From Pseudomonadota bacterium (GTDB lineage Bacteria; Bdellovibrionota; Oligoflexia; Oligoflexales; Oligoflexaceae): a stretch of DNA of 13,777 nt. The DNA is taken from assembly GCA_029556045.1 (NCBI GenBank), contig JAKQGS010000354.1:1-13777 (forward strand). The letters are read 5' to 3'. Made by a program: the position numbers and the translations under genes. The notes under the pieces were generated by a model, which did no database searches, had not been told where the DNA came from, and was given only the letters and a program-made list of their open reading frames with translations. Of the stretch, positions 7,444 to 13,777 are shown piece by piece (positions within the stretch are counted from its first letter, which is position 1; the number at the start of each line of letters is the position of its first letter).

Positions 7444-7908
7444 ATGAGTTCCACATCCGTTTTCTGTCACACACCCATCGGGCTTTGGCAATATTTTGTG
7501 GATCAATCCTACGGCCCCTGCGACTTTTTTCTGGAACGAGCCCAGCAGCAGCAGTCGGCCCCCCTCACTCTTTACCTTGCGGTCTTTGCCCTGACCATTT
7601 TACTGGAGCTTCCGTTTTACTATGCGATGCTCCGGGATCGTCCTATCCTGAAGCGCCTACAATGGATATTTCTGATCAATCTCGCCACCCACCCCTTGGT
7701 GGGTTATGGTTTTCCCTATCTGTTTAAACAGCTGAACAGCACGGTAGGGGCCTGTCTGCTGGCTTCCGAGATCTTTGCACCGGTGGTGGAGGCGCTGCTG
7801 CTCTTTCTGGGAGCCAAAATGCCGCTTGTCCGTGCTTTTGCGATTAGTATAGCCGCCAACATCTTTTCCTGGTGGGTGGGGGTCTACCTCGTGAGTTGGA
7901 TATCCTAA
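7444..7908 (+). CDS. Conserved four-helix integral membrane protein
   Basis: 154 residues from ATG 7444, with AAAGGG six bases upstream and only 12 bases after the preceding stop, so translated from the same message as the HTH gene. Four hydrophobic segments are visible at about 41-61, 73-95, 100-122 and 128-150. Polar residues sit in or at the edges of these helices in a pattern that looks conserved: E55 before a Pro, N79-L-A-T-H83-P, E109, E116 and N139. Such residues suggest a functional site in the membrane, not a simple anchor. The N-terminal ~40 residues contain Cys8 and Cys26 and a Gln-rich stretch. I do not recognise a named family. Pairing with a coiled-coil DNA-binding protein allows, but does not show, a membrane-tethering role. 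Confidence 0.7.
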   Translation: MSSTSVFCHTPIGLWQYFVDQSYGPCDFFLERAQQQQSAPLTLYLAVFALTILLELPFYYAMLRDRPILKRLQWIFLINLATHPLVGYGFPYLFKQLNSTVGACLLASEIFAPVVEALLLFLGAKMPLVRAFAISIAANIFSWWVGVYLVSWIS

Positions 7909-7958
7909 CGATATTCTGACCCATCACAACGCCACTGAGATCCCAATCAAAGACCCTC

Positions 7959-7989
7959 TGTCCCCCGGTATTTGTCCCCAGGGTGTCCC
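7959..7989. repeat. Three close TGTCCC direct repeats
   Basis: TGTCCC occurs at 7959-7964, 7973-7978 and 7984-7989, with spacings of 14 and 11 bases. It lies in the non-coding stretch after the membrane-protein gene. GGGGACA-type short repeats are seen around REP-like sequences in some genomes, but there is no hairpin of convincing length here, so this may be chance. Confidence 0.25.
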
Positions 7990-8075
7990 ATCAAATTTGA
8001 AAAGAATCAAAAAAATCGGGAAATTTAGCCCTTCGAAGGTACGGGATAATCCAATAATATTAGATGGATAACAAG

Positions 8076-8153
8076 ATTATTTTAATTATATTAAAAATTA
8101 TAATATTTAATTTAACTATTATAATTTGTATTAATAAAAATAATTTAGTAATA
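8076..8153. promoter_or_regulatory. Almost pure A+T block upstream of the small secreted protein
   Basis: Within 78 bases only about three are G or C. The block ends 43 bases before the start codon of the small exported protein and is preceded by a perfect 10-bp palindrome, CCTTCGAAGG (8030-8039). Such a block can act as an UP element, a curved promoter or a binding region for a nucleoid silencer. Many -10-like hexamers are present, so a specific promoter cannot be chosen. The rest of the 7909-8196 spacer holds no gene that I can see. Confidence 0.5.
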
Positions 8154-8196
8154 AGCAAAACGTTGTTAAAACTTTAACTAAGAGATGGAGAAAGTC

Positions 8197-8484
8197 ATGA
8201 AAGTTTTGAAAATCGTTCTTGCAAGTGTTTTGGCTCTGAGTGCAACCGCCGCGATGTCGGATATTCCGGTATGGGGCGCCCAATCTGTTACCCTCGAAGG
8301 CAACCTGGCCAAAAAATTGTTCAACGGGCTAAGCCCTCAATCCCAGTTTGTTTATAACAAAGGCACAGCCGACGAACTCGCGCGTCGTGGCCTCAGCATC
8401 GGTGAAGTCGTACATATCAAATGCTTTGACTATACCCGCAAAACCAGCAGCAGCTGCACCGTTGAAGTTGTTGTTGAAGAGTAA
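8197..8484 (+). CDS. Small secreted protein with two cysteines
   Basis: 95 residues from ATG 8197, which has GGAG six bases upstream; an in-frame ATG at 8185 overlaps that site and is rejected. Residues 1-19 are a clear Sec signal peptide: MKVLK, then a Leu/Ala/Val core, with likely cleavage at ATA-A or TAA-M (after residue 18 or 19). The mature protein is about 76 residues, with Cys76 and Cys87 enclosing a Ser/Thr-rich loop that could form a disulphide in the periplasm or outside. The C-terminus is a beta-like Val/Glu strand (VEVVVEE). No family is recognised. It is a single-gene unit, with a strong A+T block before it and a strong terminator after it, which suggests independent and possibly high expression. 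Confidence 0.65.
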   Translation: MKVLKIVLASVLALSATAAMSDIPVWGAQSVTLEGNLAKKLFNGLSPQSQFVYNKGTADELARRGLSIGEVVHIKCFDYTRKTSSSCTVEVVVEE

Positions 8485-8525
8485 TAACGTTGGGAAAGCC
8501 TGACGTTTTCCCAAAATTCCTCTTC

Positions 8526-8558
8526 AAAAAAGCCTTCCTTCGGGAAGGCTTTTTTTTT
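8526..8558. terminator. Bidirectional rho-independent terminator
   Basis: A perfect 8-bp stem, AGCCTTCC (8531-8538) and GGAAGGCT (8543-8550), closes a TTCG loop. A T-run follows on the plus strand (8550-8558), and five A's precede it (8526-8530), giving a U-run on the minus strand. It lies between the stop of the secreted-protein gene (8484) and the stop of queA on the opposite strand (8574), so it can end both transcripts. Confidence 0.93.
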
Positions 8559-8573
8559 CTCAAAAAGAAGCCT

Positions 8574-9683
8574 CTATGGAAGCCAAAGCAGCGATGAGTC
8601 GCCGTAGGAAAAAAACCGGTACCGCTGCATGATGGCATGGCGGTAAAGAGTCTGCGCTTCATCCAGTCCCAGCAGCGAAGCGATCAGCATGAATAGCGTT
8701 GATCCCGGCTGATGAAAATTGGTCATCAGCGCGTTGATGGCCCATGGACGCACGCGCTCCGTGCGGGTGCGGGGTCGCAGAAAAAGCTGGGTGCGCAGCA
8801 AACGATCCCCCCATTCCAAAACCCGGGTTTCATCGCCAGCCTGGAGATAGAGAGACTGCAGAGATCGCAGGGTGGTGGTGCCAACCGCAATAATTTTGCG
8901 GCCTTCCTTTTGGGCTTCTCGTATTGCCTGCAAGGTTTGCATCGGCACCGTGAAGGACTCTTCATGCATGGGGTGTTCGTCGAGGTTTTCCGATTTGACC
9001 GGCAGGAAGGTGCCCGCTCCCACATGCAGGGTCACCGTCGCCAAACAAATGCCGCGGCTTCCGAGCCTTTGTAGTAGGGATTCGGTAAAATGCAGGCCGG
9101 CGGTTGGGGCGGCGACGGATCCTTCCGGCTGCGCATAGACCGTTTGATAGGTCTGGGCGTCTGCGGATGATTTTGCAGTCTCTGGCTGGTGGCGGCTGAT
9201 GTATGGGGGTAGGGGAATGTATCCATACTCCTGCAACCATACCGAAAAAGCCGGATCTACCCGATCAAAGGTGACCTGAAATGGGGTCACCTGACCATCG
9301 CCGGGGAGGATGTGGCTCAGCTCTGCGGAGCAACCGCCATCAAACGTTATAGTGAGCCCATCCCGAAATTTTTTAAGCGGTCGTCCCAGGGCTTTCCATG
9401 TATTGGTGCTGCATCCGGCAACCCGCTCCAGCAAAAAAATTTCTGCCTTACCCCCGCTGGGCAATTTGCCAATCAGACGGCTTGGGATAACGCGACTGTT
9501 ATTGACGATCAGCAGGCTACCCTCCGGCAGGATCTCCGGGAGGTTTTTCACGCCGGTGTCCAGAAAAGATCCGGGACTCTGGTAGACCAATAGACGCGCG
9601 TCATCGCGGTTGGCCAGAGGGGTTTGAGCCACCAGCTCTTCGGGAAGATCGTAACTGAAATCTGCAAGTGTCAGGTTTTTCAA
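8574..9683 (-). CDS. queA: S-adenosylmethionine:tRNA ribosyltransferase-isomerase
   Basis: 369 residues, close to the ~350 usual for QueA. The enzyme transfers and isomerises the ribose of S-adenosylmethionine onto preQ1-modified tRNA to give epoxyqueuosine, the penultimate step of queuosine synthesis, in the cytoplasm. Family signatures read in order: N-terminal LADFSYDLPEELVAQTPL (6-23), NNSRVIPSRLIGKL (61-74), AEIFLLE (80-86), the core GSVAAPTAGLHFT (188-200), TLHVGAGTFLPV (218-229), and near the end TNFHQPGSTLFMLI (321-334) and FFSYGDSSLL (357-366). The best start is TTG at 9683-9681, because it places LADFSYDLP at the N-terminus as in the family; its ribosome site is weak. It lies 21 bases after the stop of the M14 gene, probably in the same transcript. 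Confidence 0.95.
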   Translation of the reverse strand: MKNLTLADFSYDLPEELVAQTPLANRDDARLLVYQSPGSFLDTGVKNLPEILPEGSLLIVNNSRVIPSRLIGKLPSGGKAEIFLLERVAGCSTNTWKALGRPLKKFRDGLTITFDGGCSAELSHILPGDGQVTPFQVTFDRVDPAFSVWLQEYGYIPLPPYISRHQPETAKSSADAQTYQTVYAQPEGSVAAPTAGLHFTESLLQRLGSRGICLATVTLHVGAGTFLPVKSENLDEHPMHEESFTVPMQTLQAIREAQKEGRKIIAVGTTTLRSLQSLYLQAGDETRVLEWGDRLLRTQLFLRPRTRTERVRPWAINALMTNFHQPGSTLFMLIASLLGLDEAQTLYRHAIMQRYRFFSYGDSSLLWLP

Positions 9684-9704
9684 AAGATACTCGCTGCCAG
9701 GACT

Positions 9705-10808
9705 CTAGAGGGTTTTTTCCGGCTGTTGCTCGGGGTTGTTCAACGGGGGATAACTGTGATGGTAGTGCTCACCCAGCTTTTTCTCTTTGGGGTTGGTAAA
9801 GGGATAATCTACCGCCTGGATAAAACCTGGCAGGAATTGATTCCAATAGAGATCAAGATCCTCCGGTCGGGAGTTGGCAAGCTCCAGGGTAATGGTGGGG
9901 ATATTGCGCTCGTTGCCGGCGTAGTTGCCAAGGGATCCGGGGTAAAACGAGTAGTCCACCACCTTATAATTCCTGGACTTCTGGGAAATGGTATCAGCCA
10001 GCTTCTTAGCCTGCTGCTCAGTTTCGGATAGTTCCTTGCCTTTACCATCGCCGGGGCCGTCGTAATCCAAAAATCCCAGAGGTGCATGCAGCGACAGGAT
10101 TTTATCAGGGGCAAATTCATCGATGAGTTTGATCTGAAACAGAGTTTCCACTTCCGAATTGGGGAAGTAACCGGGGAAATGTCCCTTTTTGCCGTTCGCT
10201 TTCCCGCGCCAGGACTTGAGCGACGACTGGTACCAGTCGATGGTGAAAAAGTTGCGATTCACATCCACCCCGTTGCTATTGGTTCGAGATGGATTCTTCA
10301 GAAAAAATCCATCCGGGTTAACCAAAGGGGCAACAATAATCTTGATATTTTTTTTGTCGTAGATATCCGGATTTTTCTGCAGGTGCCGCGCAAAGCGAAA
10401 GGCCAGCGGAATCGGTGTTAGTTCATCCGGATGCACCCCACCCAGCACCAGCGTGGTTTGCGGACCATCACCAAACTCCGCCCAGATCAAAGGCTGATCC
10501 TGCGGTGTTTTCATGGCGGTGTTCCATTTGATGTCTCCGCACGGATCCCGCTCCCACTTGTAACGCTGAAACGCGTTTCCCAGCTGCGAGCACATGGCCT
10601 TGATCTTGGCCTTCTTTTCCGCTTCCACAACCAACGTTTTATGAAACTGGGTAAACGGCACGACCTTGACGCCGGTAAATGACTTCTGCAGAAAATCAGG
10701 ATGCAGTGATGGGTTGCCATGGGCCGATGCCGCAACCAGGCAACCGGCAATCCAAGAGGACAACCGTGCAAAGCCGGGTGATTTAAGTCGGTCGGTCAGC
10801 ATGGTCAT
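9705..10808 (-). CDS. Exported M14-family zinc carboxypeptidase-like protein
   Basis: 367 residues from ATG 10808, which has AAGGG five bases upstream; an in-frame TTG at 10829 is not needed. The N-terminus has a signal: basic residues up to Arg15, then a hydrophobic stretch (16-29), with a possible cut after SAHG (31). The sequence IAGC at 20-23 also fits a lipobox, though the hydrophobic part before it is short. M14 zinc ligands are visible: H126 and E129 in GGVHPDE, and H241 in LSLHAP. The substrate-binding NGVDVNRNF segment (179-187) and the catalytic Glu in TITLELANS (E309) are present. The closest kinds are periplasmic murein-peptide amidases (MpaA-like) and related carboxypeptidases, which suggests trimming of peptidoglycan peptides; the substrate is inferred. 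It is followed by queA after 21 bases. Confidence 0.85.
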   Translation of the reverse strand: MTMLTDRLKSPGFARLSSWIAGCLVAASAHGNPSLHPDFLQKSFTGVKVVPFTQFHKTLVVEAEKKAKIKAMCSQLGNAFQRYKWERDPCGDIKWNTAMKTPQDQPLIWAEFGDGPQTTLVLGGVHPDELTPIPLAFRFARHLQKNPDIYDKKNIKIIVAPLVNPDGFFLKNPSRTNSNGVDVNRNFFTIDWYQSSLKSWRGKANGKKGHFPGYFPNSEVETLFQIKLIDEFAPDKILSLHAPLGFLDYDGPGDGKGKELSETEQQAKKLADTISQKSRNYKVVDYSFYPGSLGNYAGNERNIPTITLELANSRPEDLDLYWNQFLPGFIQAVDYPFTNPKEKKLGEHYHHSYPPLNNPEQQPEKTL

Positions 10809-10950
10809 AAATACCCTTAAACAAGACAACCCACTCTGCAGTATATCGGGATAATAAGCTAATATCTTTAGAAATATCGGAGTCCAACCGTTCTCACAAG
10901 CACCTTGTTCTTAATAAAAATTGTATCAAGAGTCCTTTAGATCAAATATT

Positions 10951-13260
10951 TCAGGCGATTACAAACAGCCGACGCCCCTGGTGCCAGCCATCCCAGCGGG
11001 GTTGATTCATCCGTCCAGCCTCCACCACCATCGCCGGATGCGGACTCTGGCCGGCTTGGGATGACAAAACATCCAAGCTCCGTGGAGAGGCACCGATCAA
11101 GCTGATCCCCGGCAAACGGTGCATCTGCCTCATGAGTTCAGCCCCGTCGCAGGGGCCGCTAAAGACCACGGGCACCACAAACGGTGTGCTGTGTATAAGT
11201 TCCGTTACGGGAATCGACGGATATTCATAGCCAATAAAAATGGGCTCGCCGGGCTGAAAATCAACGAGCCCACGTTTTTCATGATCGTTCATCTGTAGGT
11301 CAAACCACGCGGACTCCACACCGCAGGCCTGTTCCACCGGCAGCGGCCCCTTCAGATATGCGCTCACCTGCTGGCGGCAGGCGAAAAGCCATGCCAACCT
11401 GGCAGCTGGCGTCCATGCATCCTCAGACCAAATGAACCACAGGCGCGAGGATAAACATCCCCGCTGTCCCAGAGCCAGGGTATCATGCAGCATGGCCTCA
11501 AGGACGGATCGCTCCGAGGCATGGGCCATCGAAATACCCACCGACGAGCCAAATCCCTGGATTGGGACCGTTGTGTGAGCGCGAATGTCCGCCAGAGTTT
11601 TGTCTTCACCATAGACTAAAATCCCGCCGCACCCTTGAGGCACAGGGGATTCGCCGATCCGAAAATCCGCACCCAGTATGTGGACAACATGGGGATCATC
11701 ATGCTGTAGGCGGCTGATCAAAGCATCGATCGCCCGCATCTCAGGCCAGGGACGTCGCACCCACATCCTGAGTCCCAATAGATAACCCAGAGCTACGGGA
11801 TAAAATCCCGCCATGGAGTGGGAGGAGGGGAGAACAAACAGCCACTCTTCTGTGCCGCCAGCATCAAGGGATCCACCCCAGGCATCGCGGGCTGCCCTCA
11901 GCCACGCACCAGCGTCATGCGGCAGACTGCTCTGCAGATCCATCATGGCATCCCGGGCCAAGACCGGATGCCCCAGTTCTTTTTCCCAGAGGTTGTGAAA
12001 ATTCGGATCCGAAAACAATGTGACGAAAATCTTTTGGAGCTTGGGAATGCGAGACTCGACGATTCCTTCCCGTAAAGGTGTACTGCCACAACCGTCACCG
12101 CGATCATGAATCCGAGCTTCTGTACCCGTCATCCTGACTCCGAGCGTAGCGAGGGGGAAGGATCTCCCCACGCCCGACGCCGCAGCCGTTACGACTTCCT
12201 CAGCCCGTAACGAACATCCTTTCAGCGGCGCCGAAGGCACGCGTCCCCGCAGAACAAATCCGCCATCAGCCTCCAAAACCACAAGATCCTGGGTTCGCAG
12301 CGGGAGGGGGAAGTCAAAACGCAGGGGATCATCCACCAGCAAAACGCCGGAGCCTTCGATAACGGGTGGACCACCCGCATCAGTCAGAACCTTGGGTGTA
12401 ACCCAGGCGGGAAACCGAAACCGCCGCTCCGACAGTGAAACGTCCCGTTTGGTGTCCTTGGGAATCCAGTCATAAGCCTGAGCGGCAAGTTCGCACATAC
12501 CGTATTCACTGACGATGCGATGGGGATGAATCGTTAGTTGTCGTTGCAGGGACTGATAGAGTTCGTCCCGCCCGATGGCTCGGGATTTCCCCTTGGTGCC
12601 GCCGGTTTCAATCACGAGGGCATCGGTGGGCAACCGCAAAGTTTCACCCCGGTCCAGCCAGTGGACCCAGTGAAAGGCGGTGCCAAAGAGGATCATCGGT
12701 CTGGCCGGATCAAGTTTTGTCACGGTCGAACCCAGGTCGCCAATTTCGTTCACCCAGGTAACGGGCCACACCTCACCAAACCATTCCACCATTTGAGCCA
12801 GGCTGGAATCGGCCCATTGGGAGGGGGGAGGCACCAGACTGACGATCTGCGCGGACTCGGGAAAATCCAATAATTCCGTGAGGATACTGTTGAAAGTGAG
12901 GAGACTGCCCGCTTTGTACGCCTCTAACCCTTCAAAACGAAAGGGGGAAATTGAGCGCGAAGCCGCCGATGTGCCGCTGGATTGAAACCACCTCTCCCAT
13001 GACCCCTGCTCAAGGGATGCCCGGTCGAGTTTAAAAAATTCAATGGGAAGATAACCATGTGATCCACCCGGTCGCAGGTAGTCCTCGATGGCCTCGTTGC
13101 ATTTTGAAAATCCTAACTCGTTGATTTTATGGGATGTGACACCTGTCATACCAAGGAGACCCTGTATCACGCTGGATTTTTGGGCCATATCCAGTGCCCA
13201 TGCACGCACTCGCGGGGAGCGAAGTCCGTCGAAGCAATGTTGCAGGGTCAGATTGGTCAT
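10951..13260 (-). CDS. LuxE-LuxC fusion: acyl-protein synthetase plus acyl reductase
   Basis: 769 residues. The first ~390 resemble LuxE acyl-protein synthetase: SSGTSAASRS (94-103) as the AMP-forming loop, ETGGTKGKSR (218-227), SEYGMCELAAQAYD (251-264), and LRGR...LKGCSLRAEEV (337-356), in which Cys349 may carry the acyl group. Residues ~400-769 resemble LuxC: AGFYPVALGYLLGLRMWVRRP (484-504, partly), FGSSVGIS (570-577) and the nucleophile region LALGQRGCLSSRL with Cys602. In the lux pathway LuxE activates a free fatty acid with ATP and passes it to LuxC, which reduces it to an aldehyde with NADPH. Here both steps would sit on one soluble chain. No luxA, luxB or luxD is in the window. ATG 13260 is the first start; no clear ribosome site precedes it. 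The M14 gene begins 142 bases downstream. Confidence 0.82.
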   Translation of the reverse strand: MTNLTLQHCFDGLRSPRVRAWALDMAQKSSVIQGLLGMTGVTSHKINELGFSKCNEAIEDYLRPGGSHGYLPIEFFKLDRASLEQGSWERWFQSSGTSAASRSISPFRFEGLEAYKAGSLLTFNSILTELLDFPESAQIVSLVPPPSQWADSSLAQMVEWFGEVWPVTWVNEIGDLGSTVTKLDPARPMILFGTAFHWVHWLDRGETLRLPTDALVIETGGTKGKSRAIGRDELYQSLQRQLTIHPHRIVSEYGMCELAAQAYDWIPKDTKRDVSLSERRFRFPAWVTPKVLTDAGGPPVIEGSGVLLVDDPLRFDFPLPLRTQDLVVLEADGGFVLRGRVPSAPLKGCSLRAEEVVTAAASGVGRSFPLATLGVRMTGTEARIHDRGDGCGSTPLREGIVESRIPKLQKIFVTLFSDPNFHNLWEKELGHPVLARDAMMDLQSSLPHDAGAWLRAARDAWGGSLDAGGTEEWLFVLPSSHSMAGFYPVALGYLLGLRMWVRRPWPEMRAIDALISRLQHDDPHVVHILGADFRIGESPVPQGCGGILVYGEDKTLADIRAHTTVPIQGFGSSVGISMAHASERSVLEAMLHDTLALGQRGCLSSRLWFIWSEDAWTPAARLAWLFACRQQVSAYLKGPLPVEQACGVESAWFDLQMNDHEKRGLVDFQPGEPIFIGYEYPSIPVTELIHSTPFVVPVVFSGPCDGAELMRQMHRLPGISLIGASPRSLDVLSSQAGQSPHPAMVVEAGRMNQPRWDGWHQGRRLFVIA
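12128..12165. repeat. Dispersed-repeat-like sequence inside the LuxE-LuxC gene
   Basis: The 38 bases start GTCATCCTGACTCCGAGCG and end GGGGGAAGGATCT. Variants of this GTCATCCTGA...AAGGATCT sequence are widely scattered as short hairpin-forming repeats in bacterial genomes. ATCCT (12131-12135) pairs with AGGAT (12159-12163). Here it is read in frame on the minus strand as about residues 366-378 (RSFPLATLGVRMT), between the two enzyme domains. There is no second copy in the window. The assignment rests on recognising the repeat type, not on a search. Confidence 0.55.
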
Positions 13261-13320
13261 GGATTTAAGGATCTGCTTTGGGCCAAAAGGCTATGGATGT
13301 TGCGCCAGGCACGGTTCTTC

Positions 13321-13350
13321 TGTATAAACTACCGTTGACTTCCATGTCTA
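13321..13350 (-). promoter_or_regulatory. Possible promoter for the LuxE-LuxC gene
   Basis: On the minus strand, TAGACA (13350-13345; 5 of 6 to TTGACA) is followed after 18 bases by TATACA (13326-13321; 4 of 6 to TATAAT). The start codon at 13260 lies about 60 bases downstream. It falls in the 143-base spacer that diverges towards scpA. A plausible sigma-70-type site, not proven. Confidence 0.33.
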
Positions 13351-13366
13351 AGGAATAATTACGAAA

Positions 13367-13390
13367 GCCCCCGATTGATACCGGAGGGGC
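13367..13390 (+). other. Inverted repeat just upstream of scpA
   Basis: GCCCC (13367-13371) and GGGGC (13386-13390) form a short stem around 14 bases. The right arm overlaps a Shine-Dalgarno-like GGAGGGG (13383-13389) that is 14 bases from the scpA ATG. It might influence translation or be chance. Confidence 0.25.
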
Positions 13391-13403
13391 GTTAGGTATT
13401 GGG

Positions 13404-13777
13404 ATGGCCTCAGGATACTATCTTAAGCTGGAGCAATTTGAAGGTCCTCTGGATCTTCTGCTGCACCTGATCAAAGTGAACGAGATCGATATCTTCAATA
13501 TCGATATCTTCCTTTTGACCTCCCAGTATCTGAAATACCTCCGTCTGCTAAAATACGATGATCTCGGTGATGCGGGTGAATTCCTGGAGATGGCCGCCAC
13601 CCTGATCGAAATCAAGTCCCGCATGCTGCTCCCCAACGCCAACGAGAAGAAGGTGGAGGAAGAGCTGGCGGAAGACGATCCGCGACGCACCCTGCAGGAA
13701 CGCCTGATCGAATACGAAAAGTTCAAGCTGGCGGCAGAGCATCTCTCGGTGCTGCCGCAAATTGGGTTACAGGTGCA
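13404..13777 (+). CDS. scpA: Segregation and condensation protein A, N-terminal part (cut by right edge)
   Basis: The frame opens at ATG 13404, with AGG seven bases upstream, and runs off the right edge after 124 full codons (ScpA is normally ~250 residues). ScpA is the kleisin that bridges the heads of the SMC dimer and, with ScpB, forms the condensin that organises and segregates the chromosome. The N-terminal hallmark YYLKLEQFEGPLDLLLHLIK (5-24) is very clear. It is followed by EIDIFNIDIFLLTSQYLKYL, the usual DIYDIPI...QYL segment, and by EFLEMAATLIEIKSRMLLP, the helix that contacts the SMC neck. A Lys/Glu-rich linker then leads towards the missing ScpB-binding and C-terminal winged-helix regions. 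It diverges from the LuxE-LuxC gene. An scpB gene would be expected just beyond the window. Confidence 0.95.
   Translation, partial: MASGYYLKLEQFEGPLDLLLHLIKVNEIDIFNIDIFLLTSQYLKYLRLLKYDDLGDAGEFLEMAATLIEIKSRMLLPNANEKKVEEELAEDDPRRTLQERLIEYEKFKLAAEHLSVLPQIGLQV

Noticed and set aside
9312..9593. Plus-strand open frames opposite queA, the M14 gene and the LuxE-LuxC gene
   Set aside because: They lie wholly antisense to well-supported genes, lack recognisable domains and look like shadows of codon bias.
10951..13260. Reading the LuxE-LuxC gene as a bioluminescence locus
   Set aside because: No luxA, luxB or luxD is present in the window, so light production is not supported.
13485..13511. 12-bp direct repeat ATCGATATCTTC in scpA
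   Set aside because: It encodes the repeated Ile-Asp-Ile-Phe of the conserved N-terminal ScpA segment, so it is explained by the protein sequence.

Overview
The window looks like chromosomal DNA from a Gram-negative bacterium. It encodes a predicted lipoprotein, a predicted exported M14 peptidase and a small secreted protein, alongside housekeeping genes (queA, scpA, a ClpC-type Clp ATPase). Coding DNA looks moderately GC-rich, with GTG and TTG starts in use. The mixture is reminiscent of the former deltaproteobacteria or Bdellovibrionota, but nothing here fixes the taxon.

Layout from left to right: a lipoprotein gene cut by the left edge (-); a two-gene unit of kynurenine formamidase (kynB) and an extended-SDR epimerase-like protein (+); a spacer carrying a small MITE-like element with terminal inverted repeats; a DUF3050 protein of heme-oxygenase-like fold (+), meeting tail to tail with a HAD phosphatase/mutase (-) so closely that the stop codons overlap; a ClpC-like double AAA+ ATPase (+); a hairpin-rich leader, then a two-gene unit of a HTH/linker/coiled-coil protein and a four-helix membrane protein (+); an almost pure A+T block, then a small exported two-cysteine protein (+); a bidirectional terminator; a leftward run of three genes (-), read in the order LuxE-LuxC fusion, exported M14 carboxypeptidase-like protein, queA; and divergently the start of scpA (+), cut by the right edge.

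The genes do not form one obvious pathway. Parts worth following are: (1) a single polypeptide joining an acyl-protein synthetase (LuxE) to an acyl reductase (LuxC), which could convert free fatty acids to aldehydes, with no luciferase gene beside it; (2) a 38-bp sequence of the dispersed-repeat type (GTCATCCTGA...GGAAGGATCT) that lies in frame at the LuxE/LuxC domain junction; (3) the MITE-like element flanked by TA, directly upstream of the DUF3050 gene; (4) the RacA-like architecture of the HTH/coiled-coil protein and its membrane-protein partner downstream of clpC.

No tRNA, rRNA, CRISPR array, intact insertion sequence or prophage gene was seen. All family calls come from reading motifs by eye; no database search was run.
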